From Sclerurus mexicanus (Eukaryota; Chordata; Aves; Passeriformes; Furnariidae): a DNA stretch of 64,000 bases. The stretch covers positions 2,566,359 through 2,630,358 of the forward strand of contig VWZF01002590.1 in the NCBI GenBank assembly GCA_013396755.1, given 5' to 3'. The notes beneath the pieces were generated by a model. The model made no database searches. It was not told the origin of the DNA and saw only the letters and a program-made list of their open reading frames with translations. The position numbers and the translations under genes are program-made. Below, piece by piece: positions 26,673-38,497 of the stretch (position 1 is its first letter; the number at the start of each line of letters is the position of its first letter).

Positions 26673-28024
26673 AAATGCAAAAGCAGGTTACAATGCCCAG
26701 AAGGCAAAGGGAACAGAGAGGAAATTCCTTAGTTTTGGAAATGAATTACACTGCAGTAGATCTCAGGTAGCTGAACCAAGCCTTTGGCACTAGGGAGACT
26801 GGTGTTCTGTAGGGTGTACAGTTGGACTGAGAAAAGATGGGAACACTCCATACTTCCACCAACAGCCCCATATTTCAGGCACCAAATACACACACCACAG
26901 ACAATTTACACTGATTTTAATGTGACTGGACATTAGCTCCTAACATAGACAGTGGTTGTCCTCTAATCCAATGAACATCCTGGAATAAACCTTCTTTCAT
27001 ATTTACATTTGGGATAAGATTATACACCCAAGTATCAGAATTTTTTCCCCTTAAAATCTGACCAAACCTGACTTCACCTTCTCTCACAAAGGATCTCTAG
27101 CTATTTTCCTCTTCAGGAGCAATACTACAACATAGTCACTATGAGAATAGTACGTGCTTATCTTCATTTCCAGCAACAGCATTCTCACATTACTTCCTTA
27201 GAAGCATTTCTCTCCTCTTCAAATGTCTCTGTGGTAAAGCACTGAAATATGTGGCAACTGCAGCGTCAGTTGTCACAGGGAAAAATATGTCAGCAAAAAC
27301 ATTTGATTCAATCTGCTGTTTAAGGAAACAACATTTCCTCAGGGTGTATGCCTTGTGTGGATAAATAACAACTGTCCAAAATCCAAGGATCTAAAATCAA
27401 TTTCCAATATCAAAGGGCAGATTTGAGGCAATCACCTTCAGCAAAAGAAAAATGTAAAACTAGTTCCTCTTCCTTGTGTTGTAATTTAGTGCAAGTTTGT
27501 TTCAGAAAAAAAAAAAAAAGATAAAATTTACCCTCTCAGTCACAAAATGAAGGGTGAGCGCTTAAGTGAAGAATGATGCAAAGGGTATTATAGATCTTAA
27601 GAGGAACCATAACTTGCAGCTTAGAAGGGGTGGAGATTCTGCAACTAATTATGGTCTACCAATAAAACCGTCCTTGGGTTTTTCTCCATTTTAAACGTGT
27701 TTTCTCCCTTTCATTTTAGCACCTTTTGACCTCAGAAACAAATACTCCCCAGATTTTTCCACTCCAGTCAGACAGTACTAACTGCAGTATTTGGCATGTT
27801 TTTCACTAGCTGCTCCATCTAACCTGGAAGGTCAGTCACCAACTTGGCACAACAATTTTTTTAATTTCTCTCTAGTGCTGCAATCCCAGTACACCTCTAC
27901 ACAAAAGCTACACTCTTGTAGGAACTGGAAGAGTCTTTTGGAAACTCTCCTGATGCTTCTTATTCATCAATATGATCATATTTTTTGTAGCAAAGAAAAA
28001 CAATCCTTTTCTGTTGTTATAGAG
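26673..28024. other. Non-coding stretch, no gene seen
   Basis: No open frame of note. The only repeat is the A tract at 27506-27519. The stretch ends at the 3' edge of a minus-strand CR1. Confidence 0.6.
27506..27519 (+). repeat. A14 homopolymer
   Basis: Fourteen A residues after TTTCAG. No processed-pseudogene body is recognisable to the left. Confidence 0.9.
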
Positions 28025-28612
28025 TCATAGAATGGTTTGGGTTGGAAGGGTCCTTAAAGATCGTCTAGTTCCAACCTCACTGCCATGGGAAGGACACCTT
28101 CCATGTTCTTGGGATTGCCCCAAAACAGGTGCAGGACCTTGCACTTGTCCTTGTTGAACTTTATGAGGTTCACACAGGCCTGTTTCTCAACCCTGCCAAG
28201 GTCCCTTTCCTCCAGTGTGTCAACTGCACCAGAAATCTTTGTGTCATTGGCAAATTTGCTGAAGGTGCACTCAATCCCACTCTCTGTGTGCCAGTCCCAA
28301 TACTGATCCCTCACACCACACACCACTCACCACTGGTCTCCACTTTGACATTGAGCTGGTGACCACTGCTCTTTCAGTGTGACCGTTCGGCCAATTTCTT
28401 ATGGACCTCGAGTGGTCCATCTGTCAAATCCATGCCTTTCCAGTGTAAAATCAAGACTGTTGTGCAGGACAGTGCCAAATGTTTTGCACAAAATCCAGGT
28501 GGATGACGTCATTTGCTCTTCCCTTATTGACCAACACTGTAACATCACAGAAGGCCACCATATTTTTCAGGGATGATTAGCCCTTAGTGAATCCATGTTG
28601 GCTGTCACCTCA
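28025..28612 (-). mobile_element. CR1 fragment, minus strand, internally deleted
   Basis: The left edge TCATAGAATGGTTTGGGTTG is the reverse complement of the CR1 3' end, and 28025-28103 is a normal CR1 3' terminus. At about 28104 the sequence jumps directly into the reverse-transcriptase palm region (reading leftward: RT core, KFNKDKCKVLHL, then 3' end). The C-terminal RT and the rest of the 3' region expected between are missing. The right edge fades near 28612, just after the motif for the segment preceding the RT palm. Confidence 0.9.
28104..28612 (-). pseudogene. CR1 reverse-transcriptase palm remnant with damaged catalytic box
   Basis: The minus strand reads as CR1 RT: the region SGIECTFSKFANDTKISGAV is clear. 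The catalytic FADD box is FAND here (28243-28254), so the first aspartate of the metal-binding pair has become asparagine, which would abolish polymerase activity. Frameshifts break the upstream part (28330-28612), where RT blocks remain recognisable only in nucleotide alignment. The frame then runs into the deletion junction after GNPKN. Confidence 0.88.
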
Positions 28613-28944
28613 CCTACAGCTTTCTAAAATTGCTTGGCTGTTTAAATTGCAGTTGCAGTTTCATTTAATTAATTTAATTTATTTTTTATTATTATTTAAA
28701 AGGCCTCCTTCTTAGGAATTTTCAGCAGAAAAAGCCACAGGCAACAGACCTGCATCCCTTTGGGGCACCAGCCTTTTGTCCCTTTGATAAATCATCCTGC
28801 TGTTTCTTGGAGAAAGGGAAAGGAAGAGCCACCTGCCTTTTATTATAACGTCCATCTTTACAAAATGATCATGCTTTTCCTTTATACTGCTCCCTAACAA
28901 ACACACCACCTACCCTGGAGGTACCTAAACTGTCAGCAGTGAAA
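28613..28944. other. Spacer between two CR1 copies
   Basis: AT-rich at the left (TTTAATTAATTTAATTTATT) and otherwise unique. No gene or repeat was recognised. Confidence 0.6.
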
Positions 28945-29237
28945 TCACAGAATCATAGAATATCTCCACCTGGAAAGGAACCATAAGTATCTTTGAGTCT
29001 AATTCCCTGCTCCTCACAGGACTACCTAAAACTAAACTATATGACTGAGGGCATTGTCCAAGCACTCCTTGAATTCTGCCATGTTTGGTCCATGAGAACT
29101 TCCCTGGGAAAAGTGTTCAGTGACCCACCACCCTCTCAGTGAAGAACATTTTCTTAATGTCCAATTTGAATTTCCCCTGCCACAGCTTCATTACAGTTCC
29201 TTGTGTCTCAATATTGGTCACCAGAGAGCAGAATGCT
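28945..29237 (-). mobile_element. CR1 3'-end fragment, minus strand
   Basis: Begins with two copies of the reverse-complemented CR1 3' octamer (TCACAGAATCATAGAATATC) and continues through the CR1 3' untranslated and ORF2-terminal region, more diverged than the copy at 19832. Only about 290 bp remain. No useful reading frame is left. Confidence 0.9.
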
Positions 29238-29452
29238 GCAGTGAAAGTCAGAGCAGGTGTTCGATGGGCACCTGCTGCCAGATTTCATTTTTGCAGAATC
29301 ACATTAAAACCAGAATTCTTTGCTAATTTGGGCTATTCAGTTTTCTGTTGGGCAGCAGTGATAAGAGAGGCTCAGATGTCAGAATCCTTGGGGGCTGATC
29401 CAGTTGTGCAGCTAAACTCAGTCATGGAATTCTTATAGGTACAGTAAACTCA

Positions 29453-29537
29453 ATGCCTGCATCTACTCAAACACACAGGGGATCACCTATTTCCAGGAGA
29501 CTCCACCTGCTGCTGCTGCTGCTTTGGGGATCAGCAG
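29453..29537 (+). other. Possible leader-peptide exon ending at a strong splice donor
   Basis: From an ATG at 29453 the frame encodes 28 residues: a basic N-terminal part with RR, then LHLLLLLLWGSA, a classic signal-peptide core. The frame ends in phase 1 at CAG/GTAAGA (donor GT at 29538-29539). Phase-1 leader exons are typical of secreted and immunoglobulin-type proteins. Against it: the leucine run comes from a (CTG)5 microsatellite, the start context is weak (T at -3), and no convincing second exon was found downstream. The frame is also open upstream of the ATG. I rate it a candidate only. Confidence 0.15.
29507..29521 (+). repeat. (CTG)5 trinucleotide repeat
   Basis: Five uninterrupted CTG units. 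They lie inside the candidate leader-peptide frame and encode part of its leucine run. Confidence 0.95.
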
Positions 29538-30620
29538 GTAAGAGGCTGCACGTGCACCATGATACCCAAATGCTTTACGTTCATTCTAAACTTTGCTTTC
29601 TATTCATCGGTGGGTTTCATTTCCTCTCTTCATAGCCAGCTAGCTTTGAGAGACTCATTTTCCTTCCTGTAGCATTCTCAGTTTTGCTCGGTGCATGGGG
29701 GAAGAGAAGATGCAGTTAAAAATACTGCGATGCCGTGGTGGGCGGTGTAGCAGAAATAGACAGACACCAGCTCACTGCGAAGAATACCAAGTAACATCCC
29801 AGAAAGAAAAAGGCATGGCAACAAAAGAAAAGAAAATGCATTTGTGTTCCACCACTAGAGAGCTAAAAATGGGCTGAAGATACCAAATGAGGAGTACTGC
29901 TCACAGCCAAGTGTTCCATCCTTCTGATGGCTTCACATGAAAAGTCATCTCATGACAGTGCAGTCAGCAGGAGATCATAAAACAGGGCTGACAAACAATC
30001 TTACCTCCAATTATAAACCAAATGTAGGTGAGCTTTGGGGCTTTATGAAGATAGTGCAGAAAATCAGCAACAAAATGGGCTCAACCAGTATCACACAGCA
30101 ACCACAAGCCCATATGGACTGAGAAGGGGCTTAGCTCTGTTAACCCCCACTTTAAAAGCAATCAAAGTTTTTCAGAGGATATTAGGTTCTTCCCAAGAGG
30201 AAGATAAACCAAGCTTGACAGATACAAGGAACTATAAGATTATTCAATGGATTTAGCCCCTATCTTTTCAGAGGCTTAAGTCTCTCTTCATTCAGCCAGT
30301 AACCACAGAGGTAAGATTTCATCCCAAAGGTCTTTACAAATAAGTGTTTCACAAACAGCACACCAGGGTCACTTACAGCCCTTAAATGAGACACTTCTTC
30401 AGAGAGGTCCAGCAGCTGCTTAACACCCCACAAAAATAACCTCACACCATTTTGCCAGGGAAATGAAAAAGTCTGCATCAAACTGAAATTGCTGGGGGAA
30501 CGGGGGAACTCGGTTGGCCAGACTGCAGGGGTGCCTCTTGCCATGAGATCAGGGTGCCACAGCCCCCACCACCTACCCGGGGACTCCTGAGGGTCTTTAA
30601 GGCCCAGTGTGGAGGCAGGG

Positions 30621-30641
30621 AAAAAAAAAAAAAAAAAAAAA
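30621..30641 (+). repeat. A21 homopolymer
   Basis: Twenty-one A residues preceded by GGAGGCAGGG. This is the longest homopolymer here. CR1 elements do not end in poly(A), so it is not a CR1 tail. The sequence to its left (30475-30620) is moderately GC-rich but I cannot match it to a transcript, so a retrocopy origin is unproven. Confidence 0.95.
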
Positions 30642-31065
30642 GCTGAGTAACACATACAGAAATGTCATGAACAGGTCTCCAGGTCTGCATGAGCAGGCAC
30701 TACAGGGCTCACCACTTCTCTAGACACTTGGGTGCCCAAGCCCCGTAGGGTGCACTGGCAGATGGAAACAGCCATGCTCCTGCAACATGCACATGAGCAT
30801 CTGCTTCAGGGTGAAGTCAAGACGAGAGGTAAGTGCAAGCCTGAGTTTCATGCACATGGAAGATGGCACCTGTGAGTGTGGGGCTGCCCAAGGGCCAGAG
30901 AAGAGTGCCCTCTGCTGCTACATCCACTTTGCTTCCAGAAACCCATGGGAGGGAGACTTCCACCCCACTGTGCAACTAGACCCTTTTTTTTTCTCTATTT
31001 TGCAAGATATGTTCTGATCCCCTTGAAATCTAAAATAGCCATGAGGATGAGAGTAATCAGACCAT

Positions 31066-31079
31066 AAAAAAAAAAAAAA
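31066..31079 (+). repeat. A14 homopolymer
   Basis: Fourteen A residues in unique sequence. No attached element was recognised. Confidence 0.95.
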
Positions 31080-33909
31080 TCAACATGCAGGTACAACCTT
31101 AACAAAACACCATGGAAATGCCTAATGAAATAGATACCATTTAAATGCTGCTATACAGAAACACCAGCTCTACCAGTGCAAAAGATTTAAAAGAAAATGT
31201 CTAGCAGCCTGCACATCAAATGTTAATGCTATTTTCAAATCAAATCTAAGAGAGGATGACAAGAAATTTAATAAGCCTAATGGGTGTATAATCAGTATTT
31301 GACCATTCCTGTCATAAAAGTAGGTGTCTTTTGGCCCAAGATGTCTAGGAAAGCCACTGAAAGACAGCTAAGGCTTTTAAAGCAGAATTTTTTAAACACT
31401 TTTTTTTTCCCCTCATGTAGATTTATTGAGAGTTTCACTCAATTAAGAATAGGACCCAATCAACTGGTTGAAATGCAAACAACTCTGTGGGCTTAGTAAG
31501 TGGCACAGTAAGTTTGGGGCCCATTTGCACCTTAATTTACTGCCAACACTCAACGATGTCAAGATTCCAAGCATCTCCTGACAGCCCTATGACAACAGCA
31601 GTTACACAGCATTATCTGGTCTTCCAGTAAAATATTTTCCCTCAGACAGCATCATACTGCACTTCACCACAGGAGAAATATACACAGTCAGCCTGCACCT
31701 CCACAGCCCTTACAGCTGGAATCAGGACATTTGGGGGTGGGGGGTGTCCTGTACCTGCTTTTGCTGCTTTGGACAGCACTCACACACAGAACCGCCTACC
31801 AAATCACAAAATAATGGAAATTGCCAATACATTAAATGCTTAACCAAAGGCAGAAACAATGTTAAAAATATTTAATCTGAGGCTAGAAAGTTTAATTTTA
31901 AAGTATTTAGTACAGAATGTTCATTGACTATACAAAGAATCCATCCTCTCGTCTAGTTACATACTTCGTCAAACAATCAATATTTTGGAACTGAAAAGAT
32001 TATTTTTAAGATACATTCTAATAATGATATACAGACAAACATCAGGAGGTGGTGCTTACTGTTGTTGCAACATTGTCACCATTTTATCTGGACAATTTTA
32101 TAACACAAATTACAAGAACTGAACACACTAAGCAAAAAAAATTTTTAAAGAAGTGAGACACTCCCTATACCACAACTACTGACCAGAATTTTTTTAAGTC
32201 CCAAACTGCTTTATTACATAGAAAAATAATTAAGTCTCTTAGGGAGGGTAGAAATTCTATTTCATGTCTTCAAAAATCTTTTATAGTTTTAATAGACCTC
32301 AATACTCACATAAGGATGGAGTTATACTGGGGGTGGGGATGGAGGAGGAGAGGGGGCAGAGGCAATATTGAGCAGAACCAATATCAAATAAAAGGTGCTA
32401 ATTTTATATTCTAACAATGACAGTTGCTCAAATGTTTGCAAACAACAAACCAACCCCAACAAACTTAACAATATTCTTATTTTAAATTTAATTCATAAGG
32501 AATTCTGCAGCTACAAGATTATGAAAAAGACATGTATACTCTGCAGCAGCATAAAATATAATCCTATGTACAATCCAAGCATCAATTTTCTCTTCTCTAT
32601 CACCATCAGTACTTTATCTTGAAGGAGCATCTGTCAGATTCTTCAGAACCAAAAATAGCAAAGACCCTTTTAACAGAACAGTTTCTGGTTTACATTTATA
32701 ACTACACTGTGCTCGCTGCTTCTGGCTGCAAGGCTATGAAATTTGTGCAAGACATAATCAATTACCCAGCTTTGCACTTCATCATGCAGTTAGCTCCCGT
32801 TACCTGCATCGTACCCTTCAAGCACTTCTCCCCATGCATAGGGTAGAGATTTTAAAACACAATAAATATCTGCACACAGAAGAACTAACTGCAGAGCTGA
32901 CTGACATTACACAGCAAAAACCTTGTGAGAACAAAAACCAAGCACACTGATGTATAAAACAGAGAGCCTACCTGAATTCTTCAAATGCATACATGGCCTA
33001 GCAACTACACAAATGCTCTGAAATTTAAAATAATCTTCTTTACGTGCAGGAGGACCATTTAGATTGTCAAACTGCAGCAAAATGCATAATGACGAGACAG
33101 TATATTTGAAATATTCTGAGGAGAAAGGGTATGCAGATACTGGCCTGCAGCCTACAGCTCAGCCAGCTGCTGACAAGCAGCAGCTAACAGGGAAAGGCGA
33201 TAGAGTACCATGTGATCATTCCTGCAAGTCTGATTAATGCAGTATACTCCAAGAATACAGGCTGATATCTTTATTATTCAAGCCAAATAAGTCAAATACG
33301 GTACATGACAGGCTTCACAGCTAAATTATCATTCACATGCTACATTAAAATCAGCAAATGCAAGCAGAGGATACTAAAAAACTAAATATATATTTTAACC
33401 AGAGAGATTAATTAGGCCCATTCAAGCTGATTTTCTTACCTTGTAGTGATATTTTAGTCTGAGTTTTTATTCATCTAAGCCATCAGTGATGGAACAAAAG
33501 ACTGCATCCACAAACCTCCCCTTCCATGAATGCCAGAACATTTAAAGTAGTTTATCTGCTAGAAATCATTTCCTCTGTAGTCTATCCCCAACCACTTTAA
33601 CTCCTTCAGCCCTGAATTCATTGCCATAAACCCTATTTGCAGTGCCATGCAAGCTTTTTAGGGTTTATAGGGTTAACACCAAGAAATCGCAGCAGTGCAA
33701 CTGAATGTATCGGGGTGAGAGCCAACGGAGTCATATCTGCAGGATCACAGAAGGGAGATAGGAATGAGGAAAGTTGAGCATTTCGTGGCATTGCAGTGTG
33801 CAAGCAAGGATGCTTCAGCTGCTTAGCAACAGCACACGCAATCCCCATGGCAACAGCGCAGTGAGCGCAGGGGTCAGAGCATCCCCTGCGCACCCCCAGG
33901 GGTGGCACA

Positions 33910-34009
33910 TGGGACCAACCTCCCCTAGACCAGCCACACCACCCCTGTCCTGGCCACAACTCCCCTGTGCCAGCCACATCACCCCTGTGCCGGCCACCCC
34001 ACATCACCA
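33910..34009. repeat. 20-bp tandem array, about five units
   Basis: Units begin at 33910, 33930, 33950, 33970 and 33990. The best conserved are CCAGCCACACCACCCCTGTC (33930) and CCAGCCACATCACCCCTGTG (33970); the first and last units are degenerate. The array sits in a GC-rich pocket (33840-34030) and keeps minus-strand frames open through repeated Gly/Val/Trp-rich peptides, which is a by-product of the repeat. Confidence 0.9.
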
Positions 34010-37000
34010 AAACCTGATCCCAGGGGAACCAAGAGCCATGAGGTGCAGTCTGCACCTATTCTATGTAGGGAGATCCCACAGATGTGGAGTGTGGAAGAAC
34101 ATGGGCATGTTCCTGGAATAGCTTGGCAATGGACAGCATATCTGCTCCTCTGAAATAACGTGGTCTGGCAGCATTGCATGTGGTGGTTGAATAAACACAG
34201 CTCACAGTGGGGGAACAGACCCCAAAACACCAGGAGCCAGAGCTCATCGTTGCCACAGCAAGCCCCTTGGAAATTCTGGATGTGCAAGAATCACAGGCTG
34301 GATGACTCCCATCATCAGTTCGCTTAGGGATTGCACAGGTGTTAGCTATGGGAGAGACCAGGGAGACTGCCAAGGCTCCTGGCAGCCCCAGCCAAACTCA
34401 GCAGTGTGCTCGGGAGGGACAGGGGAGGTTTTACTGTGGGTTCTGCACACACTAGATGAGCCTCAGCATTGCTGCCACAACTGAAGGATGCCAGCATCAG
34501 TCAGGCAGAGGGCACACAGGCTCTGCCACTTGGCTGTGGGGTAGAGAGTAGATGAAATGTGAGGACTGCTGGAAATAAGGGATATTCAAACCCTGAAAAT
34601 CAACCCCAGCCCTGGGAAGGAGAGATAATGGGGCAGTGGAGGAACACACTGCCTGGGAAAGTCATGAGGAGATAGCAAATTCGAAGTCACCTCTAAGGCC
34701 GCTCCCCACCTTGACTTGCCTCTTTCTTTTGCTGCTAGGGTTGGTTTCCAGCACAGCTTCTCATATGGAGGATTTTGGCTGGAGTCTGAAACATCCAAAC
34801 CCAACTGCAGCTCCTGAGGTTCACTATGCTCTAAGGCAGTGGCTGCCCCACTGAGCTATGGGATTTGGAGGCTGGAAAACCATCCAAAGTACAGACTGCC
34901 ACATCTCTCAGACACAGCAATAGGGGACAGGCCATGGTAACTGTGGCATCTAGTCTCACAGCTCTGAAAAATATAAACAGCAAAGGCTGGAATCAAAGCA
35001 AAAGGCATTCCCGGCAAAAAAAGCCCCAGCACTGGAAACAAAGAAAATCTACATTTGGGACATGGTGTTTTTAATGTAATAGTGACCTTGGGTTTCATTT
35101 TATTTCCTTTAAACAAATGTGATAGTGTTAAGTGACAATAAAGGCACGCTGTAGGAACACTAAAACACATGCAGTCACACCATCTGACAGAAATTAATTC
35201 TTCCATGAGCATCCAGAAAGAGAAGGACTGCGGGGTAGGTGCTTCTGGCTACAGCCTTATAAAAGATTCAAATTAGCAGAGAGGAGAACAATGTGACCAC
35301 CAGGAAAAGCCACCTTCCATATTTAGGCTGAACTTCACTGCAAGTATGCTCACTATATACAGCACCTAAGCAGCCAGGCAAGGGTGAGGTACCCCCTTGC
35401 AAGCGTTGTGCTACTGACTTTGTAGGAAACAGTTTTTTATCTTCCAAGTAAGAGCTATACAAGATCCCTCACAGGGGAGCGACAGAATACTGAACTTCTG
35501 TTTTCTTGTTCACACCAAACTTCCTCTAACTTGAATCAAGTGGAAGAGGGCTGTTTTTCACTTACTTTTCATGCTACCTAAAATAAAACCCTTCTACAGA
35601 ATTAACAGCAAACATAAAGCAGTGTGTCTTCTAAGTGTTCTTCTCGAAACAAAGTCGACAAAATCACTATCTGACCTTCCAATTTCTGCAATTTCTCAAC
35701 AGCCACTATGCAAATAAATAGTCAGCAGTTCAAGTCAAGGCTTCTGTCATCAACGAGTTCACTGTGAAGGACTAGAAAGGCAAATATCCTCCAGAAAGCT
35801 TTCATATTCAGCAGAGGTCAACTGCTGAAAGGTTTCAGGAGGAAAACTTCTTTTAACTTAGTTTATTTTTCTTAGCCAGCACTTTCACAACAGCTGATAG
35901 TATTACAGACAGGGACAGCAGGGCTTCTATCTTGTGAGAAAACCAAGTCTCATTTCTGGTTGATTACTAGGATTCTCATATTCAACAGTAAGATTTGAGA
36001 CCATCATGTCCCGCTGTAGACATGAATGAGGCTCAGCATGCAGTTACCTAACAGAACTCAAAGGGGCTTCAGAAAGTCACATGAACACACGCAATGACCA
36101 CATAAATACATAAATAAACGCAGGGCTATAAAGCCTCCTTTTAACTTTTTAGCAAAGACTGTAACTTCTTATGCTCCGAGACAGACTGAAGGTCTTGAGA
36201 AGCAGACAAATTATGTCAGAAACCACAACCAGCAATGAAAGTTTTTACAAGAAGGAGTTGTTTATTCCCTGCCTGATTGTATAACCACTCCAAACCTTTG
36301 ATGAAAAACATCCCACACTTTATCAAAAAACAAAATTATGTCACAAAAAAGAAAAATTACACTAAACACTGGGTGGGACGATTAATGTAATGGAAACTGT
36401 GGGACCCAGGCCCTACCTTCTGATCTGATGCCAAAAAGATGTGACAATGAGGGTCCCTCCCACTGAAGATGATCAGTAGTTTTTGGAAAACACTCTATAA
36501 TTTTAATGCTAGGCTCTAACAAACAAGCGAGACTGTGACAGAAGTGGTTATCCTTGACAAAGAAGCAAAGGTTGCAAAAAAAAGCCTGAAAATATGACAA
36601 ACCAGAAGAAGGCAGAGGATAATGGTGACATTTCTGGCTTTAGCTAGTATGTCACTGGCATCCAAGGGCCTTGTGCTGATACTCTGCTAAGAACCTAGTT
36701 TCCTCAAGTGTAACATCTTGCATTATTGGTATTCAGTATACCACCATATCAGTATTTGTCCTCTTTACCTGAGATTCCACCACAGCCTTTGCCAGATGCT
36801 TAGTGACATTATCCGATCACAAACAGACTGAGATATTTTAATGAGGTAACTACTTATTCCTCTTCTGAAGCAAGGAAAAAGCCACTAACAGAGCGGACTT
36901 CTGTCATTAAACCTGTATTTTCATTATGTTGCAGGAATATTCAGACCATTATAAAAAAAAAGCCACAACTGCACTGAAAAATTCAGTATCCACTTCAGTT

Positions 37001-38294
37001 CATGAGGAAGAAAACAGAAAAGAGATGGGAAATGAGCCAACAAGAGCATATCTAATGGCTGTTCATCCACTGCAGCTCCAATGCTTCTGCACAGTGGAAC
37101 ATGTGGCAATCAAAGGCAGCATCTCAGAATATGCTGAAAAATCTCCTTTCAAAATGATTGTCTCTGAGTTCAGAAGTCTTTCTTGGGCTTAAGAAAATAA
37201 GATTTAAAATGTTTTTTGAAATAGAAGAAAAATGGCTACCTTAGTTTGTTCAGGTACTGGTGAAATTATGAAAATAATTACAGCACCCTAAAGTTTACTG
37301 AACCAGAGTGTATTCAATATTGCTGTATTGACTCAAAGTTTCAGCTGTTAAAGGAAAAAGGGGGGGGGGCACAGACGTGAATATTTTTTTCCTCCTTTCA
37401 CCAGAGGGATTTCTAGTATATGTTGCCTTAAAATGCACTTTGAATTTTGATGCAAAAGAATAGACTGACACATTTCAGGCCACTCCTTTCACTCTCAGGT
37501 CTTCAGGTTGATTTTCACATAGTAGCCTTCACCAAAAAAATCCTACCTCATTAATGTAACTTGAAGTTACCACAGCACAATGAGTATATGCACAGAAAAA
37601 AAATCAGTTTTCCCCCTCCCAGATTTAGCTCAAATATGCTTCATGCTTTGCAAATCTCAAGGCTTGGCCTGACCACAGGATGGCTGATGCCTTCCCCATG
37701 TTCTTCTCCCACAGCTTTACTCTTATCATTCTGGGAGTATCACATACCATTCTCATGAACAGATACCCTGTACCAGGTGCAGACGAGTGTACAGCATCTC
37801 ACAGGGCTGAAATGGGATGTTTTTCCAAATACAGCCACATCTGCCTTATTCTAGTGCTTTAGGGAAGATGCACTGGAGTGAACCAGAGAGAATGGGATTC
37901 TCTACTGATTTTCTATTAGCCCTTGGGGATAGCACCAAGTCACAACTTGCAATCCAACAGAACTGAGCCAGTCGGGATGAAAACTAAAAGCTCCATACGG
38001 ATTATTAAGTTATCGATCACTGCAACAGTGCCTGAAATATCCAGTCAAGTGTAGGACTGTATGGAGCTGACTGCCATATAAAGCTGAAAATGGAAAAGCT
38101 GTTTACAGAAACAACAGCAACAGACAAGGATATTTGAGATAAATGCCAAATTAATACAAGAAAAAATATGGTCAAAACACCAAACATCCAAAAATTAAGA
38201 TTCAGTCTGTATAGGTTGCAAATGTTAGTTGATATGACTGAGATTTGAGTATTCCTGCCTGTTTATGAAAAATTATTTAAAATCATACAAAATG
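34010..38294. other. Non-coding stretch, no gene seen
   Basis: Short open frames on both strands between 34056 and 35212 overlap and match nothing I know. The rest is AT-rich. Only the G10 tract at 37360 stands out. No interspersed repeat was recognised before the CR1 copy at 38295. Confidence 0.55.
37360..37369 (+). repeat. G10 homopolymer
   Basis: Ten G residues after AAGGAAAAA. It is a likely sequencing-error hotspot. Confidence 0.9.
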
Positions 38295-38497
38295 TAGTGA
38301 CAGAGCAAGGGGCAACAGCTTCAAACTGAAGGAGGATAAATTAAGAACAGATATTAGGAAGAAGTCTTTACTGTGAGGGTGATGAGGCACTGGGACAGGT
38401 TGCCCAGGGAAGTTGTGAATGTCCCATCCCTGGGAGTGTTCAAGGCCAGGCTGGATGGGGCTTTGAGCATCCTGGACTAGAGGAAGGTGTCTCTGCC
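38295..38497 (+). mobile_element. CR1 fragment, plus strand, lacking its 3' terminus
   Basis: The sequence from TAGTGACAGAGCAAGGGGCA to the GGAAGGTGTCTCTGCC block matches the end of CR1 ORF2 and the start of its 3' untranslated region. The terminal stretch with the octamer repeats, always present at insertion, is absent: unique sequence follows at 38498. The end must therefore have been lost by a later deletion. Confidence 0.88.

Larger units (their letters stand above)
29538..33909. other. Non-coding stretch, no gene seen
   Basis: Contains the A21 and A14 tracts and a strong donor match GAG/GTAAGT near 30829 behind a short open frame from 30787, without a plausible acceptor. Around 32090-32400 there are AT-rich runs and a small G-rich patch (32330-32360). 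A short telomere-like TTAGGG degenerate pair lies near 33659-33676. No interspersed repeat was recognised. Confidence 0.55.

Noticed and set aside
33659..33676. TTAGGGTTTATAGGGTTA looks like degenerate telomere repeats
   Set aside because: Only two imperfect units, far too short to call an interstitial telomere array.
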